A stretch of DNA of 64,000 bases, taken from the NCBI RefSeq assembly GCF_001522545.3, contig NC_031770.1, positions 110,428,314 through 110,492,313 on the forward strand. Direction: 5' to 3'. The DNA is from Parus major (Eukaryota; Chordata; Aves; Passeriformes; Paridae). Numbering within the stretch: position 1 is the first letter of the stretch; the number at the start of each line of letters is the position of its first letter. The notes under the pieces are model-generated. The model did not search any database, was not told the origin of the DNA, and worked only from the letters and a program-made list of their open reading frames with translations. This document shows positions 1 to 11,667 of this stretch, one piece after another. The position numbers and the translations under genes are program-made.

Positions 1-76
1 AAGGGGCTCTGAGCTCTCCCTGGATCCTTCTCTTCTCCAGGTGAGCACCCCCAGCTCTCCCAGCCTGGCTCCAGAG
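1..76 (-). mobile_element. CR1 LINE fragment, cut by window edge
   Basis: The reverse complement reads as the CR1 stretch around GGAGCCAGGCTGGGAGAGCT and CACCTGGAGAAGAGAAGGAT. It matches the same portion of the + strand copies at 21255, 43724 and 47395. The 3' part of the element continues outside the window. Confidence 0.85.
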
Positions 77-235
77 GCTTCCTGTCCTTCCTTTGCCCCC
101 AGACCATCTCTGGGCACACAGCAGGAGTTTGGATGGGAACTTTCAGATATCAAAATTAAAAACATGCTCCAGGCATAGAATTAATCTTGAAAAGGGATTA
201 GTAATGGATCTTTTCCAGATCATAGAATACCTGAG

Positions 236-429
236 TGAAGAATTTGAGTTGTCCAGCCCTGGCACAGCTGCCCAGGGCAGTGCTGGAATTTCCATCCCTG
301 CAGGGATTTCAAAGCCATTTGGATGTGGCACTTGGGGACGTGGCTCAGTGGTGGCCTTGGCAGAGCTGGGGGATGGTTGGACCTGGTGATCTTGGAGGTA
401 TTTTCCAACCTCAGTGATTCTGTGATTCC
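236..429 (+). mobile_element. CR1 LINE 3' end fragment
   Basis: It reads through CCTGGCACAGCTGCCCAGGG, a CATCCCTGCAGGGATTT block and the terminal TTTTCCAACCTCAGTGATTC with a TGTGATT tail. It belongs to the same subfamily as 42833-43131 and the inverted copy at 1058-1422. Confidence 0.85.
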
Positions 430-1057
430 CTAAAGAAATGAGGATTTTCTCCACTGGATGGTGCTGCTCTCCCAGAGTTTCATCACCACCATTTGTGGCA
501 TCACTTGTAGCAGCCCAGAAAATTTGTGTTAAATTAGGAGCTGAATCTTGTACATGGTTTTCTCTCCCACTCTAAAGACATCAGTGAACAAATTTACACT
601 TCTGATAAATTATTCACTAATTAGTGAATTTATTTATTTTTTTTTGAAAGGGAAGATGATTTTATGTCTTCTGTAAATGGCATGGAGCTGGTCCTGACTT
701 CCTTAAATGCTTCTCTGAGGATGAAAGCAAGTTTGTTTGGGGTTTTTTGTGCATTTAGCTCACCCTGTTTAAAAATCAGAGTATGTTAACCTGGCAGAAA
801 TGTGAGGATTAACTCACAGTGTAACTAGGAAGTTTTCAACACTGAGATTGAAAGTGCTGGGAAAGGGAAGCACTGATATTAAGAAATATTTGTGTCAGGT
901 TCCCTTGTGCTTTGTTACCAGCAGCCTCCTGGGAACAAAGCATCTCAAGGCCTTTTCCACAGGGAGAGATATTCAGGAAAAACCATAGATACTCATTTTT
1001 GAAGCTGTGATTGAAAAGAAGGACAGCTGCTCAGCTGGGGAACATAAGAGCTGTTGG

Positions 1058-1422
1058 AATCCTTGAACCAGGATCTTTGAGGCTGGAAAAGATCTCCAAG
1101 ATCATCCAGTCCAACCATCCCCCAGCACTGCCAAGGCCACCACTGCCCCATGTCCCCAAGTGCCACATCCACATGGCTTTTAAATCCCTGCAGGGATGGA
1201 GAATCCAGCACTGCCCTGGGAAGCCTGTTCCAATGTCTGACCACCTTTTTCATGAAGAATTTTTTCCCTCAAGTCCAATCTAAACCTCCCCTGGCACAAC
1301 TGGAGGCTGTGCCCTCTCATCCTGTCCCTGTTCCCTGGGAAAAGAGCCCAGCTCCCTCCTGTCAGGAGTTGTGCAGAGCCAGAAGGTTTCCCCTGAGCCT
1401 CCTTTTCTCCAGGCTGAGCCCT
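1058..1422 (-). mobile_element. CR1 LINE 3' end fragment, about 365 bp
   Basis: In + orientation it starts at the CR1 tail (GGCTGGAAAAGATCTCC, ATCCAGTCCAACCATC) and runs leftward through the element to TTTTCTCCAGGCTGAGCCC. It is in the opposite orientation to the related copy at 236-429, so the two can pair. Confidence 0.85.
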
Positions 1423-1544
1423 GTGGTTCTCCATGGTGGTCCCAGTTTGTTTGGGATTTTAAAATCACAGACCACAGTGTTGCTTCCCCATCTTTTCTTG
1501 GCTTGGTGGATTTGCTGCTCTCAAGGTTTCCTGGTGGGAATAAT

Positions 1545-1703
1545 AACAGTCCCAGGATGGTTTGGGGTGGAAGGGACCTTAAAGCTCATCCCATTCCACC
1601 CCCTGCCATGGACAGGGACACCTCCCACTGTCCCAGGCTGCTCCAAGCCCTGTCCAGCCTGGCCTTGGACACCTCAAGGGATCCAGGGGCAGCCACAGCC
1701 TCT
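1545..1703 (-). mobile_element. CR1 LINE 3' end fragment
   Basis: It has the typical reverse tail: CCCAGGATGGTTTGGGGTGG, AAGGGACCTTAAAGCTCATC and a CACTGTCCCAGGCTGCTCC core, ending in CCAGGGGCAGCCACAGCCTC. This is a different subfamily from the neighbouring copy. Confidence 0.85.
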
Positions 1704-2906
1704 GAGGTTAATAAGTTGTTTCCTGTAGAGAAGTGACCCAGGCAAAGATTGGATTCCCCTTAACCCACTGTAAAAACTGTTCAGGGACTGTTTGGAGCTT
1801 CAAAGTTTCGGAAGTGTGTTTAAAAAAGCCTCCACCTTGAATTCTGACAGTCTTAGTTCCTTATAAATGAAACAAAACTGGGCAAAAAAATGAGTCAAAC
1901 ATCCCTGTAATATTCAGTCCCTCTGGCCCAAATCCCAAATCTTGTCTTTTTGGGAAAGATGACTTCCTGATTACATTGAAAACACCTCGTTGGATTTGGC
2001 TTCTCCCTGCCTTTGTGTGGCCTTGGGTTAAGCGGTCATTTTTGATCCAGCATTTCCCATGGTGTTTGATGGAGTTTGTGATCTTCCTGTCTCCCATTCT
2101 TTGTTTGTCTTGTTTATTTAGGTTCTCTTCCTGCCTGGGCTTAGGTGCACACTTCAAGTGACTGGTTAACTGGGCTGGCTGCTCTTCCTTGATTTCAAGG
2201 AAGCTGTTCCTGTTGGGAAAGGCAACATGTGGGTCTGGGAATCTGTAATTTCTTTAGGAATCCACATAGGACAAAGGAGCCTTGATTGTCCTTTGGATCT
2301 CTTAACTCCCACAATAATTTCTGGCAGCTTTTCAATTTCCCCATAAACAATTTTTGAGAAATTCAAAAGCTGTAATCCCATGGGTTTGTGTTCTGTCATT
2401 CCCTTTCTCTGTTCACTTCCACTGGATTTTTATTTTTTTTTTGTTAGAAATATTTGTTAGAATATTAATAACATTTCTGGGTTCTGGTTAAAGGGAAGCC
2501 TGGACAATTGATTTTGTCCAGAACTGGGAAAGCAGCATCATAATCTCCTCCCCTATAGATTCCATGTTGAAGCCAGATGTAAAACAAAATTGGAATAAAT
2601 ATGGAATTTACACCTAAATGATAATCCTTAAAGCCTTCCCTGAACTGCAGCCCATCCTGAGGGACAGCAACTTCCTTAGCAATCCTACTTTGGCATCTTC
2701 CCATTAATAATTAATATTTTCACTGGGCTTTTATTGTTGTTGTTGAGTTTTTTATTTAGTAAAATTAACCCCTGAAATATGTTCAGTCTGGCCTAATTCT
2801 GGAGTGGTTTCTTTTGCAATGAAGAGCTTTGTTTGAACTGATCCAGCAGCAGGAGCTCTCTGGGAATGCCAGTGGAGCCTGTTTGAATTTTCCCTTCCTG
2901 CTGCAG

Positions 2907-3016
2907 CCCGGAGAAAGCAGAAGTGGTCTGTGGATCCACGAAACACCGCTTGGAGCAACGATGACTCCAAATTTGGCCAGAAGATGCTGGAGAAGATGGG
3001 CTGGTCCAAAGGAAAG
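2907..3016 (+). CDS. PINX1: PINX1 exon 2: N-terminus and first half of G-patch
   Basis: The acceptor is CTGCTGCAG and the donor is GTAGGA. The two leading bases finish a Pro codon, then 36 codons follow (about residues 8-43). They contain the conserved RRKQKWSVDPRNTAW stretch typical of PINX1 N-termini, then SNDDSKFGQKMLEKMGWSKG, the start of the G-patch. G-patch proteins use this glycine-rich module to bind and activate DEAH-box RNA helicases. The exon ends in phase 0 after Lys43, in the middle of the G-patch, and continues directly in exon 3. Assignment to PINX1 is secure from residue identity; the exact numbering assumes a seven-residue exon 1 contribution. Confidence 0.95.
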
Positions 3017-4789
3017 GTAGGATCTAAAGGAGGATGGTGTAGCTGAAGGCTCTAAAACTGCCAGGGGACTCTCCTTTGATTTATCCTCTCAAATGCAGAG
3101 AATTTGAGCAGTGAGAGATTGCTACACTTTGTTACAAAGTCTTGTTTGTGCCTCTTCTGCTTTCCAGTTTCTCTCCATTCTATGACAACCTAAATTCCCA
3201 AATAAGAACAGGAGTTGGAGCATTAAATCATTAAGTTAAAGGTTTTAAGCTGCCTTTAAACCCTCAATTATCTTCCTGCTTTTGACACTCTTTAAAGCAA
3301 TTCCAGGACCTGCTTTAGTCTTTCACCTGGTTTTAAGATTTTTTTTTCTCTGATCTGTTCCTTGAACCCCTAAAATGCTGTGAGCTGTGTCCCATCCCAG
3401 CTCCAGCCATGACCTGTGGATGAGAGGACTGGTTTCTGGCACTAATTAAAACCTCCAGGTCAGCACAAACTGCAGGTTTAATTCCACAGAGGTGCCTCAG
3501 CAAAGCTGAGATTTGGGGCTGCACATCAGGGTGTTCAGTGATAAGAATCCCAACAAAACCACTACCTTTAATTATTCTTCAAGATTTCCTCTTCCAGACT
3601 TTCCTTAAAAGGCATAAAATTAGGAACATTCTCAATTCTGTGAATGCCTTAAAGCCTGGTTTTGGATTTAAATTGTTCCCTCGGTTGTCTCAGAATGTTT
3701 CCCACTCGAGATACTGGATCTTTCTTGCCAGCAGTTTTACAGGAAGGATTTATGTCTCCATTCCATTACAAACTTGGACAAATGGAACTTTCCATTCATC
3801 AAATTAAGGGGCAGAAGCCCATCCTGGGCAGTGAAACGATGCTGCTTAACACCAGTCCTGTAATTGGTTGTACTGGAGTTGGGTCAGGGAAGGATGTGTG
3901 GCCAAGTGTCCTGCTTGCTTCCATCCTTTTTGGTCAGCAGAAATTTCAAGGCAAATTTTCCACCCCATTGACCAAATAAACTCTTCTTTGTAACAGCAAC
4001 TGCCTTTTCCAAATAGGCCTCATCCCTTCAAATATTTGATATCCCAGGATGTGTCTACAGGGCTTCTCTCCACTGCAGCACCACATAAACGTTTATTAAT
4101 TCTAAAACATTTGGCTGATGATTTGTGACAGATGATTCAAAAAGTGGGAAAATACCAGGAACAAGGTTTGAAACCCAAAGCTTTGCTTTTTAATTTTTTA
4201 CCTTTGACCACAGAGTTGAGAAAGATAACCCTGGATCTGAATATTACTTCATATTAAACAACCCCCCAAGTTGTTTGCTCCAATATTTTCATCCACTCAC
4301 GAGGTAGAAGGAGTTGTGAATATTCTGCTGGCTCCAGTCTGCTTCTCCCCTGCCCCCTCCTGCTCTCCTCCCATATAAATTTGGGCTGAATTGTGTGTTC
4401 CATGTGGATCTGCCTTACTCCCATTACCCTTCCCAGTGACAGAGACAGTTCTGGGGAGAGGCACGTTCTTCTTATGTAGTGTCTTGTTTGAAAACTGTAA
4501 ACACTTTGGGTTTCCTTAGGAATGTCAGGTGGCTTCCTCATTAATCACCCAACTACTTCATGTTGTTGCTATTTTAGTGTTTATAATGCTTTGCTGGAGG
4601 CTGAAGTAGTGAATTTAAAAAACTTTGTGTGTTGTGTGGTAATGCCTGTGAATGAATCCAGCTACAAAGCAGGCAAATTAATAGGAAGTTGTGATTTCTT
4701 GCTGTATTTCCTTGTGATCTGTCTTATGGTCCAAAAGCTCTATTTGCTGCTGTAAAATCCTTACATTTTTACCCTCAAATCCTCCTTAG
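3017..4789 (+). other. PINX1 intron 2
   Basis: A 1773-bp intron with GTAGGA donor and CCTCCTTAG acceptor. It appears to be unique sequence; I see no repeat, gene or regulatory structure. Confidence 0.9.
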
Positions 4790-4882
4790 GGTCTCGGGGC
4801 TCAGGAGCAAGGAAATCCCGAACACATCAGGGTTAAGGTGAAAAACGACGTGCTGGGATTAGGAGCCACCATCAATCACGAG
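4790..4882 (+). CDS. PINX1: PINX1 exon 3: second half of G-patch
   Basis: The acceptor is CCTCCTTAG and the donor is GTGAGC. The exon has 31 whole codons (about residues 44-74), starting GLGAQEQG and ending LGLGATINHE. The spaced glycines (44, 46, 51, 66, 68) complete the G-patch begun in exon 2. Between them the stretch HIRVKVKNDV matches the family pattern of alternating hydrophobic and basic residues. Both flanking introns are phase 0, so skipping this exon would keep the frame while removing half of the G-patch. Confidence 0.95.
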
Positions 4883-5211
4883 GTGAGCAGGGAATGGATC
4901 CCATTTCAGCAAAAAGCACAATTGTTTGAATGGAATATTAGTGAAATCTGTTGTCACAGCTGGTGGTAGCATGCACCAAACAGGATTCTTTAGGACTTTC
5001 AAAGACAGCCCTTCTAATTTCATTTCACTTTGGGGTGACTGTAGGAGCTGTGGTTGGTGTTACCACCTGTGGAGCTTCCCAGGGCCCCTCCTACCAACAA
5101 AGATTGAATATATCCAATTAATTTACTTCTAAGAGTCTTAATACCTGTTTTGTAAAACTTGTGTTGGTTCTGAAGACTTCTGCCTTGCATTCATGTGGGT
5201 GATATTTACAG
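4883..5211 (+). other. PINX1 intron 3
   Basis: A 329-bp intron, the shortest of the gene, with GTGAGC donor and TTTACAG acceptor. Nothing else is visible. Confidence 0.9.
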
Positions 5212-5290
5212 GACAACTGGATTGCTCATCAGGATGACTTCAACCAGCTTCTGGCTGAGCTGAATAACTGCCATGGACAGGGTGAAACAG
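5212..5290 (+). CDS. PINX1: PINX1 exon 4: conserved DNWIAHQDDFNQLL segment
   Basis: The acceptor is ATATTTACAG and the donor is GTAGGT. The exon has 26 codons plus one base (about residues 75-100), reading DNWIAHQDDFNQLLAEL and then an Asn/Cys/His/Gly/Gln linker. The DNWIAHQDDFNQLLAEL block is nearly invariant among vertebrate PINX1 proteins and lies just after the G-patch. The exon ends in phase 1. It is only 329 bp from exon 3, the shortest intron of the gene. Confidence 0.95.
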
Positions 5291-6143
5291 GTAGGTTCAT
5301 GCTTGGCTCAATCAGATGCTGGAAGCTCAGCAGAGTTTCCATTCTGTGTCTTAAAAAAGTTCCTGAGGCCCAGTTTGTGATGCAAATATCTTTGATGAGG
5401 TTGAGAACTCCTTCCCCAAAATCACTGGGAGCCAAAGGCTGTGTTGCCATCCATGGTGATGGATTTGTGGAGCTCAGGGGATCAGTTTTGCTCTCAGGAC
5501 TCAAAGAAAGGCTTTTTCTTGAGGAAAGAAAACAAAAAATGCTAAACCTGTTTATTTCATCCAAGATCACAATATTTGGGACACTTTCCCTGGGCTGTAC
5601 CTAGAGGAACATTTCTTTATAAAGCACCCAGAATCTGTCTGAAGGCTCACAACAATCACTCAGCATAGAAATATTTGCCTTCCTTCTGCTCTTGAACTAT
5701 CACTTGGTTTTCATGCTCCAGTGGCTTCTTAAATACCTCCTTTTCCTGTTCTTAGAGAGCTGCTCTGTAGCTTTTCCTTCAGAGTTCTGCATCTCTGCTT
5801 TGAGTGTGGCATAAAGTGATTTTTGTAGCCCTGGTGTTGAGCACACAAGTGGGGAAACTTTCCCAAAAGGGCTATTTTAAGTCTTCTGTTTTTGAAAATC
5901 ATCTTACAAACTCACCATTTGTGAAAATGAATTTAGGAAGTGGTGGTGGGTATGAGCTTAGAGAAATAATTAGTTTATTGAGTGATTTATCATCTCTCCT
6001 TTAATTAAATGCAGTTTAAACTCTGATTTTGCATCTGAACACCTCTCTGGAGTGTTGTTAAGCTGAGGGCTCCTGCTTGGACACAGCCCTGTCCTTGTGC
6101 TGCTGGGGCAGAATTGCCAGATTAGTGAATTTAGCAACTCTTC

Positions 6144-6174
6144 ATTAATTAATTAATTAATTAATTAATTAATT
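6144..6174. repeat. (AATT)n microsatellite
   Basis: About eight uninterrupted ATTA tetranucleotide units in intron 4. Confidence 0.95.
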
Positions 6175-6550
6175 CTTAACCTTTGAGCACTGAAGGTTTT
6201 CTAGGAGAGAAAATGTAGAAAGAAGAGAAGGAAAATAATTTAGCAAGGAAGTTTTCTAATCCTGGAGAACTAGGATTAAAATTCTGATTCTAATTCTGAT
6301 TCTAAAACTCTGAGCCTGATGCCTCAAAACCACTTTTTTTAACTTGCTGTGCCAGCTGTCCTTGTGAAATCATGAGGCCACCCAGGACTCAGTGCTGTCA
6401 CTCAGCTCCTGGAGAAAGTAGGAGAGCATTTCATGGGGAAATTCCAAAAGTTCCTGTCTCCCTTCAGAACAAAATCCTACCCAAGTTGCAACTTGAGCCC
6501 TGGGAAGATCAGGGAGGTGTAACTGGTGGGAAACCTGCAGACTGATGAGC

Positions 6551-6642
6551 AGAGAGCTGAAATGACTTGCCCAGGGCCATGGTGAGTCAGCAGAGGCAGG
6601 TTCAAGGAGCAGGACTTGGTCCTAAGCTTTGCACTCTTCCCT
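6551..6642 (-). mobile_element. Probable MIR-type SINE fossil
   Basis: The stretch AATGACTTGCCCAGGGCCAT, then GTGAGTCAGCAGAGGCAGG and a downstream CTTTGCACTCTTCCC, fits the reverse complement of the MIR core SINE (AAGTAACTTGCCCAAGGTCA and following). MIR elements predate the bird-mammal split and survive only as scattered fragments in birds. The match is by eye and diverged. Confidence 0.45.
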
Positions 6643-7125
6643 GGGTCACCTCATGCAAAGTGACCCTTGAAAACTCAGATTTCTCCCTGTTTTCACTCAG
6701 TTCTTTAGGTCCTTTTAGAATCTGGGACAAGTTTTCAGTCACTGAGAACAAATTTGGGTGCACCTTGAAAATTCCAGGTCAGAGTCACATTTTGATTTAC
6801 AGAAAGGGATCGCTCTGAAACTTGTTTTTTTGGCAATTGTTGAAGCTGGCAAAACTCATCCAGAAAAAACTCTGCCTGCAGCTGTGCTGCAGGAGCAAAT
6901 GTTACTTTATTGGACACCCTCCAGTTTCAAACTGCATTAAAAGTCACTGAAAAACTTCATTGTTCTTGAAGAACTGGTGCAGTTGCCAGAGCTGGATTGC
7001 AATTAGAGGTCGGAAAGGAAGGGCCCCGTGGGGGTTGATGCCAACTTTCAAATACCCTCAGTGGTATTTGTATGTAGCTTTAGCTGTCTTTTCCTGGTTT
7101 TTTTTTCCCTAGCTGAGCATCCAGT

Positions 7126-7330
7126 GAGGGCAGGTTTAAATTAGATTAAATGTTAGGAAGAAGTTCATCCACTGGTGGGGAGGCCCTGGCACAGGGTGCC
7201 CAGAGAAGCTGTGGCTGCCCCTGGATCCTTGGAAGTGTCCAAGGCCAGGCTGGACAGGGCTTGGAGCAACCTGGGATAGTGGGATTTGGGACTCCATCAT
7301 CTTTTCCCACCTAAACCATTCTATAATTCC
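7126..7330 (+). mobile_element. CR1 LINE 3' end fragment
   Basis: It reads TTAGGAAGAAGTTCATCC, then GCCCAGAGAAGCTGTGGCTG, GCTTGGAGCAACCTGGGATA and ACCTAAACCATTCTATAATT, the standard CR1 3' order. It lies 1.6 kb upstream of PINX1 exon 5. Confidence 0.9.
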
Positions 7331-8968
7331 TGTTTCTTTAGCTGGGATCCTTAGTGATGGTGACTTTCCCTTTCCCATGGATAAACAGTGGGAACAACAC
7401 CCTGGCTGTGCTTTGGCAGATCCACCTCGATCCCATTTGCTGCAGAAATGACACTTCTGTGGCTTTACTGCCCCGACTAAATTCCTGTAAAAAGCACATT
7501 AATATTCCTGCAGTGCTTGCTCAGTTTGTCAGATGATTTTCCAGTCCCTGGAAGACAGGGATTTATTTCCCTGCCCACTGCAAGTGCCAGCACGTTCTGT
7601 AGTGAAATTCCTCCCTGCAGGCACAGGGCGGTGCTGCTGCCCCTTTCCCGGCAGGAATAACAGTGGAGGAGGAAGGCTCTGTGGAAACCCTTTGCTGTGT
7701 AATGCTCCTTTTGCTACCAGGAGATTGGAAACCAGGCTCAAAGTGCTGCATCGCTGTCAGGATAGTTTAGTTGTGATCCTCACTTTCCCCACAGACCCTT
7801 TTTATTGAGGATTTTTTGTTAAAAACCAGATTTGCTGGTCCTTTCTCTTCCCATTAGTTTGGGAGTGGGAGAGTGGATCTCAGCCTGCTCTCCCACTGCA
7901 GGCTGAGGATTTCACTTTTAGCTCAGGGATTCATCTGGTGGCACTGCCTATCAAGCAGGGAAGTGCTGGAAATCCAGTGTCAGAAAGGTTTGGGCAGCAG
8001 AGCTTTTCCAGGGTGGGATCATATAAAAAAGGTGACTCAACTTGGCCCTCGGGGTATGGGTTGATTTCCTTACCCATCCCACTGGGAGGAAGAAAACCAC
8101 CTCACCATAGTAACCTTCTGTGGAGTTACAGAGCAGAGACTCCTGTGGTGCCTCTTTTCAGAACTAACAAGGCAGTAATTAACTGTTCAACAGGTGAATT
8201 CTCTCTTTCTGGCAATGTTTTGGGAAATAGCAGGCTCTGTGGCTGCAAGGAGAACATTTGTACCCCCAAAATAACCTGGCACAGCACAGTAACGTGATCT
8301 CTGCGCTGTTAAATAGCGAGGTTAATCCTTCACGTGGCTTTAACCTGCTCACAGCCTCCCAAAGTACTCCTGAGTGACTCTGGGAGTGAGCCAGCCCCAG
8401 AGACCATTCCCAGAGGACAGTTCAGATGCAGTCCCTCTTCTGGAAGCCTGGAAAATGAGATAATGGAGATGTGGCAATTTGTTGTAGCTGGCCTCAGGGA
8501 CAGAAAAGCTTTGTCACCATTCAGTTTCCTTACACAGATGTATCAGCTTATGTCCAAATAAAGGTATTTTGTGTAGGGTTAGAAAGGAAAATCTTGTGGT
8601 GGTGGTGGTTTCCCCATGTTTTTCTTTCTGCTCAATCAGTATTTTATTTCCTACTATTTCTTACATCTTTCTCAGACTTTTGTGCTGGAGATACTCTATG
8701 AAAAACAGCTCTATTATTATTTTCTTACCACAGAGATGGATTTACCTTTGACCTGGAGTACCTATATCTGGCTTTTCAAATCAAATTGGATTGGAAATGG
8801 GAAAGAAGGGGGTGGGGGCAAAAAAAAAAATACCAAGCACTGACATATTTCAGACAAAACTTAGAATGCTTCCTTCAGTAATACTTTATGATATGTTGTT
8901 GACTGGATTTTGAGAGAGAAAATGAATTACAGAGTTGGACCCTGTTTGCTTGGGGTTTGTTTTTTTAG

Positions 8969-9061
8969 AATCCTCAGTGAAAAAGAAGAAAAAGACATTC
9001 AGCCTCGAAGAAAAATCCAAATCTTCCAAGAACCGTGTCCATTATATGAAGTTTGCCAAAG
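8969..9061 (+). CDS. PINX1: PINX1 exon 5: Lys run and KNRVHYMKF block
   Basis: The acceptor is a T-run followed by TAG, and the donor is GTAAGA. Two bases complete Glu101, 30 codons follow, and the last base begins Gly132. The product has a five-lysine run at about 105-109, then TFSLEEKSK and KNRVHYMKFAKG, which is strongly conserved in PINX1. Removing this 93-bp exon would keep the frame. Inverted CR1 fragments lie in both flanking introns, at 7126-7330 (+) and 11350-11475 (-). Confidence 0.95.
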
Positions 9062-11590
9062 GTAAGAGGAGTTTTGTTGTTTCATAAGCCCTGGCCAAGA
9101 TTAGAGCAAGCCCTGCTCAAGGTGATCTATTGCCTTGTGGAGTCTAAAATTGGCAAGTAAAACCTGGGTTTAGAAACACCCCCTGCAGCAACTTGCTTAA
9201 AGCTCTAATGTGCTGTTCCTCTTTATTTTGGGCAATTTTGGATGACCTTAGGCTGCTGATGTTGGGAATGAAACAATTCCTTAGTGAAGGAGATGAGTAA
9301 AGGAGCAGCGAATATTCCGAGCGGTCGGGGCGTGGGCAGGGGTGGGAGCAGGAGGCAGGGGTGAGATGGGAGTGACTTGGGCATCTGTGTGGCTCTAACC
9401 CTGCAATCCCCAGTAACCCCTGCTCACAGATCATGTGGATGAGATCAGGGATCAGATTAAACCTGCATGGAGGAAGAGGAAAACCCTCTTACATCCACCA
9501 GGTACTTTATGGGATAAATTAGGGCAGCCAGAAAAACTCTGATCAAGAACTTGTGGAGTTTAGTAATTCCTTTCTTGTTTAGAGTGATGACATTATTTCA
9601 GTTAGCCCAGTTTCTGGCCCTTGACAGTTGTTCAGTCCTTTCCCTTTTGCTCTGTTCCCCGTTCACACGGTGTGTGCCCGTTTCAGGGCATGGATAGGAT
9701 CAGTTTCCACTAATGGCTGATTTATTAAACTGAAAGCTCTGTGTAATGTTTTCTGACAGCAAATGCCTCTGCTAAAACGGAGCTAATTGATATCTGAATG
9801 GAGGCCAGATTTTCATGTCAGGGTTTGGGATTTTTGGTGAAATAACTCGACCTTGAAGTCCAAGCTGTTAACATGAGCCTGCCACTTTATGACATTAAAC
9901 AATTAAATTGGTTCAGGGCTCGCAAGTACAGAGGCCATGGCCTGTTTGAGCAAAGAGGATTTATTTTGATTTGGATTTAACCTTTTACTAAATATAGAGG
10001 AAAAAAGAGGTGTCTTTTGAGCATGTAAAGTACAGCTCAAGCCTTTCATATTCACAATATCTCTGATTTGTTTGGTCACGTTTCCACAAGGCAGCCCCTC
10101 ATTTGCTTGCACCCTCTGTGGCCTGACACAGGGAAATTGTCCTTTTTCAGGGAAAGAGGAAAAGTTGTTTGAGAAAGGCTCGTGTTGTCGTGGCCCTTGT
10201 TGTTGAAGTCCAGTCCTGCTTCCTTTCAGACTAAACAAGACAAGCTCACACAAAAGCGGGAGAAGGGAACAGCGACGGCACCAAACGCGGCTTCCGCTCC
10301 CGGGGCTGGTTTGGAGCCTCGCTGCTGGAGGAACAGCCACCCCTGGATCTGGGAAATACACCCCAACCTCAGATTAAAACACTGATTTCAGCTGCTTTCC
10401 TAGCAGCTGCTCCCCTGTGATGCTGCAGGAGACTGGGCTTGTCAGCAGAGCTGGTTTTGTGTTAGAGGAACAACGGGGGATACATCCAGGGGGAGGCACA
10501 GAGAGGGAACCTCGCCCAAAGACGAAAGCAGGAGGATTTTAGGTTTCACATTCCCAGCCTTGGCCAAGAGAAAGCTGAAAACAACCCCAATCTCTTCCAG
10601 CTTGTTTGGACAAGGCCATTTAAAGGCAGTGCAGTGAGGCAGCAGGAAAGTGAGGAACACTTGCTGCTCTAGGCTGAGGTGTCTCTTTACCCTTTGGGTG
10701 CAGTTAAGGATCCCAGGAAAAAGAAGAAGTCAGATTTGGGGATTTTTATTTTTATTTTTTTTTGGGGGGGTGTTTTTTGGCCATTACAAGATTCATTTTG
10801 AAGTCACTGATTTTGGAACCAGTAAATCAGGTGATTGAGACCCCGGCAGAGTCTTAACAAGTTGACCTGTCTGGGTTAATTTTGTTCCTTTAACTTTTGC
10901 TGACCTTTTCCAAAAGAATTTTCTGACAGAAGCAGTGGACAACTCAACAACTCCTGCTCTGTGGAATTGGCTAAACCTGTGCTTGTAACTCTGAATAATC
11001 ACATCACACCCTCCTGCTTCCCCCCCTTGCTCCATGTCTGATATCCAGCTCACCTCATGACAATCAGATGGGAATAATGGCCCTCCTGGAAATCTTTGCT
11101 TCACCCTTGGAATGGTTTTGTGTTGGAATAACCCAGTGTGTGGCACAGGTGGAGGTTTTGCTTTTCAGAAGTTACAGCAGAAATCAGAGAAAAGTCCCCA
11201 CTGAGTAAAAATGGATTTTTATATTTTTTCATTGTGTGGAGGAGCTGTAACTCCCTAATTCTGTCAGAAATGGGGAATCTTCATGAGAATCCAAAGATCC
11301 TAATGCATACACACATTTCCTCTTGTCTACCTTCATTTAATGGCTTTAGCATAGAACCCCAGCGTAGTTTGGGTTTGAAGGGACCTTAAAGTTCATCTCA
11401 TTCCAACCCCCTGCCATGGCAGGGGCACCTTCCACTATCCCAGGTTGCTCCAAGCCCTGTCCAACCTGGACTTCCTGATTTTTGTTTAGCTCCATGAGCA
11501 ATTCCTCTCTGTCTGTGGCTCACACTGTTACCAAAATGCATCCTCAGATGTGAAGGTTTTGGGTTTTTTGCCTCTCTTTACCCCTTCCAG
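9062..11590 (+). other. PINX1 intron 5
   Basis: A 2529-bp intron with GTAAGA donor and CCCTTCCAG acceptor. It contains a small CpG-rich patch at about 10245-10325, a T-run/G-run near 10741-10771 and a reverse CR1 3' end at 11350-11475. Confidence 0.9.
11350..11475 (-). mobile_element. CR1 LINE 3' end fragment
   Basis: The reverse CR1 tail is clear: TTGGGTTTGAAGGGACCTTA, CATTCCAACCCCCTGCCATG, CAGGTTGCTCCAAGCCCTGT. It lies 115 bp before PINX1 exon 6. Confidence 0.9.
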
Positions 11591-11667
11591 GTAAGGATCT
11601 CTCATCACGCACTGAGCAGGACCTGTCTTGCATTTTTGGGAGAAGACAGAAGAGTGCCAAGACCCAG
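11591..11667 (+). CDS. PINX1: PINX1 exon 6: KDLSSRTEQDLSCIFG block
   Basis: The acceptor is CCCCTTCCAG and the donor is GTAAAC. Two bases finish Gly132, then 25 codons (about 133-157) read KDLSSRTEQDLSCIFG followed by a basic Arg/Lys/Gln tail. The KDLSSR..D..CIFG(R/K)RQ signature is conserved with mammalian PINX1. The exon ends in phase 0 and is followed by the very long intron 6. Confidence 0.95.

Larger units (their letters stand above)
1..2906 (+). other. PINX1 intron 1 (3' part)
   Basis: The intron runs from the window edge to the exon 2 acceptor. It holds four CR1 fragments: 1-76 (-), 236-429 (+), 1058-1422 (-) and 1545-1703 (-). The stretches 430-1057 and 1704-2906 look like unique AT-rich intron; I see no gene or structure in them. 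Confidence 0.85.
5291..8968 (+). other. PINX1 intron 4
   Basis: A 3678-bp intron with an (AATT)n microsatellite at 6144-6174, a probable MIR-type SINE fossil at 6551-6642 and a CR1 3' end at 7126-7330. The remaining sequence (7331-8968) is unique, with only short homopolymer runs. Confidence 0.9.

Noticed and set aside
1..2906. Search for PINX1 exon 1 or promoter
   Set aside because: No ATG with a short reading frame ending in a suitable phase-1 donor and no CpG island is seen; exon 1 must be upstream of the window.
9903..10361. 152-codon - strand ORF in intron 5
   Set aside because: No recognisable domain and no splice or promoter context; overlaps the CpG patch, which lowers stop-codon frequency.
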